This document shows, in pieces, positions 60,992 to 64,000 of a DNA stretch of 64,000 nt. A program made the translations under genes and the position numbers. The notes below the pieces were generated by a model. That model worked only from the letters and a program-made list of their open reading frames with translations. It made no database searches and was not told where the DNA came from. The stretch spans positions 62,001 through 126,000 of the forward strand of contig JBPCNH010000030.1 of NCBI GenBank assembly GCA_051001455.1, given 5' to 3'. This stretch comes from JBPCNH01 sp051001455. Lineage in GTDB: Bacteria; Actinomycetota; CADDZG01; WHSQ01. Each line of letters begins with the position of its first letter. Position 1 is the first letter of the stretch.

Positions 60992-61671
60992 CTTCTGATC
61001 GCCGCTCCCATCACGTGATCCACCATCGAGCCGAGGATGACCCGGCCATCTTCCGAGCCGAGCAGAGCATCACAAGCGCGCTCGGGGTGCGGCATCATCC
61101 CGAACACGTTGCCGGCCTCGTTGCAGATCCCGGCGACGTCGTCGAGAGACCCGTTGGGATTATCCGCGTAACGCAACACGATCTGGTCCGCTGCGCGCAT
61201 CTGATCGAGCACATCCGGATCGGCATACCAGTTCCCCTCGAAATGATTGATGGGGATCCTGAGTCGTTGTCCTTCCTGTGCCCTCGCGGTGAACGGGGTG
61301 GTTGGGTTAATCACCAGCAGATCGGTCCACTTGCAGATGAACTTGAGTCCGGAGTTCTTGCGAAGTGCACCGGGGAGCATGCCTGCCTCACATAGAACCT
61401 GGAATCCGTTGCAGATACCGATCACGAGCCTGTCGGCATCGGCATGACGGCTCACGGCGTCCATGATCGGCGAGAAGCGGGCGATCGCGCCTGTGCGGAG
61501 GTAATCCCCATGAGCGAACCCTCCGGGCAACACGACGATATCGACCTCCGGAAGATCCTTATCGTCATGCCATACGAAAGTGGTTTCGGCGCCGACGGTT
61601 TGGAAAGCGTCGCGGCAGTCGAACTCGCAGTTGGACCCGGGGAAGACAACGATGCCGACGCGAGCGGTCAT
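60988..61671 (-). CDS. purQ: Phosphoribosylformylglycinamidine synthase I (glutaminase)
   Basis: A 227-residue class I glutamine amidotransferase giving ammonia to PurL. Catalytic Cys lies in LVIGICNGFQVLCEAGMLPG, with His/Glu in MMPHPERACD; the start VGIVVFPGSNCEFDCRDAF is typical. Overlaps purS by an ATGA and purL by a TTGA. Confidence 0.95.
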   Translation of the reverse strand: MTARVGIVVFPGSNCEFDCRDAFQTVGAETTFVWHDDKDLPEVDIVVLPGGFAHGDYLRTGAIARFSPIMDAVSRHADADRLVIGICNGFQVLCEAGMLPGALRKNSGLKFICKWTDLLVINPTTPFTARAQEGQRLRIPINHFEGNWYADPDVLDQMRAADQIVLRYADNPNGSLDDVAGICNEAGNVFGMMPHPERACDALLGSEDGRVILGSMVDHVMGAAIRS

Positions 61672-61913
61672 GTGATGGAAACCTCATATGACTCGATCAC
61701 GGTATTGGCGAGGAGCTTCTCGCACATGTCCACGACCTTGGCGTGGGCGTCGTCGCTCGAGGATGCCTCCAACGACAACAAGATCCTCTTCCCTACACGT
61801 ACATCGTTCACGTCGTCATAACCGAGCGCAGGAAGAGCTCGCTCGATCGTCTGTCCTTGGGGATCGGAGATCCCCTGTTTCAGCATCACGCTGATGTCGG
61901 CGGAGTAGGTCAT
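61668..61913 (-). CDS. purS: Phosphoribosylformylglycinamidine synthase subunit PurS
   Basis: An 81-residue small subunit that bridges PurQ and PurL. Typical features: VMLKQGISDPQGQTIERALP, then LGYDDVNDVRVGK and the C-terminal LLANTVIESYEVSI. ATG 61913 overlaps the stop of the upstream membrane protein gene (ATGA), and its own stop overlaps the purQ start. The small size and tight packing leave no room for another gene between them. Confidence 0.93.
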   Translation of the reverse strand: MTYSADISVMLKQGISDPQGQTIERALPALGYDDVNDVRVGKRILLSLEASSSDDAHAKVVDMCEKLLANTVIESYEVSIT

Positions 61914-62611
61914 GTCAAAGCTCCTGCGAGTGCGATGGCCCCGAACCGGAACCCGGCTACGACGATACCGAGGCACAGGACCGCCAGAACGAACCCTCCG
62001 GCCAGTCGGAGACTCTTCGAGCCGGAGATCACCTCGATGCCCTTCACGAAGATCAGGACCGACCAGGTCGCCAGGGCGAGACTCAGCGCGATCGACAGAG
62101 CGGCCCATGCTGAGGCCACCGGATCGCCGGGACGAGCGCTGGTGAAGGAGCTCGACCCCACCACCAGCAGATCGAGGGGCAACAAGAGGACGAGCGCGAA
62201 CACCTGCGGGAAAGCGGAGGCGCCCCAAACGAGCCGGGCTTCCCGGGCCTTCACCCCCGAGTCGAGCGACTTGGTCCAGCGAGCCGCCACCGCTCCCCAT
62301 AGGAACTGAGCGGCCAGACCGAGGAGGGCACCAACGATCCCGGCGCCGACCAGGAAACCCCACCGATAGGTCGCTGCCGAATCGGTGCGGAGGCCCATAA
62401 GAACCGAGAGCTTGAGCCACAGCAACAGCGCGGCGGCACCCCCGAGGGCGCCGAGGACATAAGGCGAGTAACCCTCCGGAGGCGAATCTCCCACCCTCTC
62501 CTTGCGATCGGCGGAGCGCAGAGCGGCATGGACTCCTGCACTCGGGGCGATCAACACCGAACGCAAAGTGGCTCCTAGGTGGGCCGAAGAGCGCGCTGCT
62601 TCGCTGCTCAC
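61910..62611 (-). CDS. Yip1-like multi-pass membrane protein within the pur operon
   Basis: A 233-residue protein with about five hydrophobic segments (from about residue 55 onward: YVLGALGGAAALLLWLKL, WGFLVGAGIVGALLGLAAQF, VWGASAFPQVFALVLLLPL, ALSIALSLALATWSVLIFVK and LRLAGGFVLAVLCLGIVV). The FPQVFALVLLL segment resembles Yip1/YIF1-like domain proteins. GTG 62611 overlaps the purC stop and its stop overlaps the purS start, so it is translationally coupled to both. It has no known role in purine synthesis; transport or membrane organisation is speculative. Confidence 0.65.
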   Translation of the reverse strand: MSSEAARSSAHLGATLRSVLIAPSAGVHAALRSADRKERVGDSPPEGYSPYVLGALGGAAALLLWLKLSVLMGLRTDSAATYRWGFLVGAGIVGALLGLAAQFLWGAVAARWTKSLDSGVKAREARLVWGASAFPQVFALVLLLPLDLLVVGSSSFTSARPGDPVASAWAALSIALSLALATWSVLIFVKGIEVISGSKSLRLAGGFVLAVLCLGIVVAGFRFGAIALAGALT

Positions 62612-63492
62612 GACCGACACAGCTCCAACCATCGCTCGAACGGGCCGCCGGTGAGGCGTTCGAAGGCCTCCACGTACTTGGAGCGCGTATTGGCCACAAC
62701 CTCGTCCGGGAGGGCCGGAGCGGGAGGCGAGTGGTCCCACCCGGTGGAGTCGAGCCAGTCCCGGAGATACTGCTTGTCGAACGACCGCTGGGCCCCGCCC
62801 GGCGCGTATCCATCTCGTGGCCAGAAACGACTGGAGTCTGGCGTCATCGCCTCGTCTATCAGGGTGATCTCACCGTCCACCGTGCCGAACTCGAATTTCG
62901 TATCGGCCAGGACGACCTCTCTCTCCTCCGCAGCAGCGAAACCCCTGCGATAGAGCTCCAGGGCGTAGGCCTTAGCCGCCTCGTACTGGTCACTCCCGAC
63001 TGTGTCGGCCGCCACAGACTCCGTGATGTTCTCGTCGTGGCCGGAGGTTGCTTTCGTGGCCGGAGTGAGAAGAGGCTCGGGTAAGCGGTCCGACTCGACC
63101 AACCCTTCCGGCAACCGGTGACCACAGACCGTCCCGCTCTCCTTGTATTCACGCCACCCGGAGCCGGACAGATAACCGCGGACAACGAACTCGACGGGGA
63201 GGGGTTCGGCGCGCCGGCACAACATCGCCCGGCCGGCCAGATCGTCCATGCCCACATCCGGAAGGTCTGCGGCTCGCACCGAGACCATGTGGTTAGGGCA
63301 GACGTCCGCCAGCGTCGTGAACCAGTGATGAGAAAGACCGGTCAGCACCTTGCCCTTGTCGGGGATCGGGCGGTCCATGACCACGTCGTAGGCGCTGATG
63401 CGGTCGGAGGTAACGAGCACCAAGTGATCGGGCCCGGCAGCAAAGATCTCACGGACCTTGCCGGACCCCACATGCCCCACGTCACTCAACAA
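62608..63492 (-). CDS. purC: SAICAR synthase
   Basis: Phosphoribosylaminoimidazole-succinocarboxamide synthase, ligating aspartate to CAIR with ATP. The 294-residue protein has GSGKVREIFAAGPDHLVLVT, SDRISAYDVVMDRPIPDKG, VRGYLSGSGWREY and LADTKFEFG. It seems to start at TTG 63492 directly after the purB stop (TTG 63489 and GTG 63480 are alternatives). Overlaps the next gene by GTGA. Confidence 0.93.
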   Translation of the reverse strand: MLSDVGHVGSGKVREIFAAGPDHLVLVTSDRISAYDVVMDRPIPDKGKVLTGLSHHWFTTLADVCPNHMVSVRAADLPDVGMDDLAGRAMLCRRAEPLPVEFVVRGYLSGSGWREYKESGTVCGHRLPEGLVESDRLPEPLLTPATKATSGHDENITESVAADTVGSDQYEAAKAYALELYRRGFAAAEEREVVLADTKFEFGTVDGEITLIDEAMTPDSSRFWPRDGYAPGGAQRSFDKQYLRDWLDSTGWDHSPPAPALPDEVVANTRSKYVEAFERLTGGPFERWLELCRS

Positions 63493-64000
63493 TTAGAGGT
63501 GCTCCAACCGCTCGAAAACCGTGTCTGCATGTCGAAGATAGCGCGCCGCATCGAAACAACCTTCGATTTCCTCGATATCAAGGTGCTGCGTCACATCCCG
63601 GTCCGACTTCAGCAGCTCGAGCAGTGGACGTCCCTCGTCCCACGCCACCATGGCGTTCCGCTGTACCAGCTCATAGGCCTCTTCTCTCTGCAAGGTTCCC
63701 TTGGCGAGCAGGGCAGTCAGGACCGACTGCGAGTTCGTCAAGCCCCACGACGCCTCGAGGTTCGCAAGCATGCGCGTGTCGTCCACGAGCAGGCCTTCTA
63801 TGACCCACCGCATCTTCTCGATCATGTAATCCAGCAAGGTGCAGGCATCCCCGAGAGTGATGCGCTCAACCGAAGAGTGCGAGATATCGCGCTCGTGCCA
63901 TAGGGCGATGTTCTCGAAGCCGGTCTGCGCGTATCCACGCAGCAATCTAGCCAGCCCCGTGATGCGCTCGCACACGATCGGATTGCGCTTATGAGGCATG
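63493..64000 (-). CDS. purB: Adenylosuccinate lyase, C-terminal part (runs off the window)
   Basis: The last 168 residues of adenylosuccinate lyase, which splits SAICAR and adenylosuccinate. It begins with the signature loop MPHKRNPIVCERITGLARLL, then WHERDISHSSVERITLGDA and LEASWGLTNSQSVLTALLAK. The frame continues beyond the right edge, so the start is not seen; the ATG at 63999 is internal (normally in the SSxMPHKRNP loop). First gene (upstream) of the pur run. Confidence 0.93.
   Translation of the reverse strand, partial: MPHKRNPIVCERITGLARLLRGYAQTGFENIALWHERDISHSSVERITLGDACTLLDYMIEKMRWVIEGLLVDDTRMLANLEASWGLTNSQSVLTALLAKGTLQREEAYELVQRNAMVAWDEGRPLLELLKSDRDVTQHLDIEEIEGCFDAARYLRHADTVFERLEHL

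Overview
The window is chromosomal DNA of a high-GC Gram-positive bacterium, most likely an actinomycete (Actinomycetota) outside the well-studied genera. The evidence is a BldC-type regulator, a GlnR-like regulator with GlnR-type operators, GlnE, an actinobacterial Mrp without the CxxC pair, a DUF2505 protein, a valine dehydrogenase operon and many GTG/TTG starts. Genes are tightly packed and often overlap by 4 bases (ATGA, GTGA, TTGA).

Layout. 0-1.2 kb: a truncated gene, a NUDIX hydrolase and a PduO-type cobalamin adenosyltransferase (minus). 1.3-9 kb (plus): a nucleoside uptake and salvage operon with lipoprotein, ABC ATPase, two permeases, cytidine deaminase, pyrimidine-nucleoside phosphorylase and purine-nucleoside phosphorylase. 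Facing it at 10-13.2 kb (minus) are deoC and two aldehyde dehydrogenase genes that look like a split ALDH16. Exactly between the two operons sits a one-gene cassette (AbiEi-like/DUF559 protein) with hairpin ends and a 16-bp terminal inverted repeat. 13.3-18 kb: Mrp, a lipid/diacylglycerol kinase-type protein, a rearranged ECF sigma factor with a Kelch-like remnant, DUF2505, and an anchored beta-propeller. 18-31.5 kb: a nitrogen-metabolism neighbourhood (glnA, glnE, a second glutamine synthetase, a GlnR-like regulator) mixed with ftsH, an apparent selenocysteine-containing peroxiredoxin-like gene, an NlpC/P60 hydrolase, a metalloprotease-like protein, nadE carrying an in-frame TAG, NfeD and CsbD. 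32-43 kb: an accessory-looking stretch with several short secreted proteins, a HTH/recombinase-like/transposase-like module, tRNA-Lys, a beta-helix protein, a lipoprotein, a glycosyltransferase and a TIM-barrel protein. 43-46.5 kb: ABC-F protein, tRNA-Glu, tRNA-Asp (opposite strand), tRNA-Phe and bldC. 46.7-51.2 kb: valine/leucine dehydrogenase plus branched-chain 2-oxoacid dehydrogenase E1alpha, E1beta and E2. 51.2-64 kb (all minus): purB, purC, a membrane protein, purS, purQ, purL, purF, enoyl-CoA hydratase, nadB, then the tyrosine-degradation genes hpd, homogentisate dioxygenase and FAH, and a GNAT.

How it fits together. Imported nucleosides are deaminated or phosphorolysed; the (deoxy)ribose phosphates can pass to DeoC, and the aldehydes to the ALDH pair. 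Glutamine synthetase is controlled in activity by GlnE and, by inference, in transcription by the GlnR-like protein through an 11-bp-phased operator upstream of glnA. The most notable signals are the UGA codon in place of a redox cysteine with a candidate SECIS hairpin (21.8 kb), the hairpin-ended DUF559 cassette (9-10 kb), the degenerate recombinase paired with a transposase-like gene (34.3-36.6 kb), the split ALDH16 and the amber codon in nadE. All functional statements are read from the sequence and recalled family knowledge; no database search was run.
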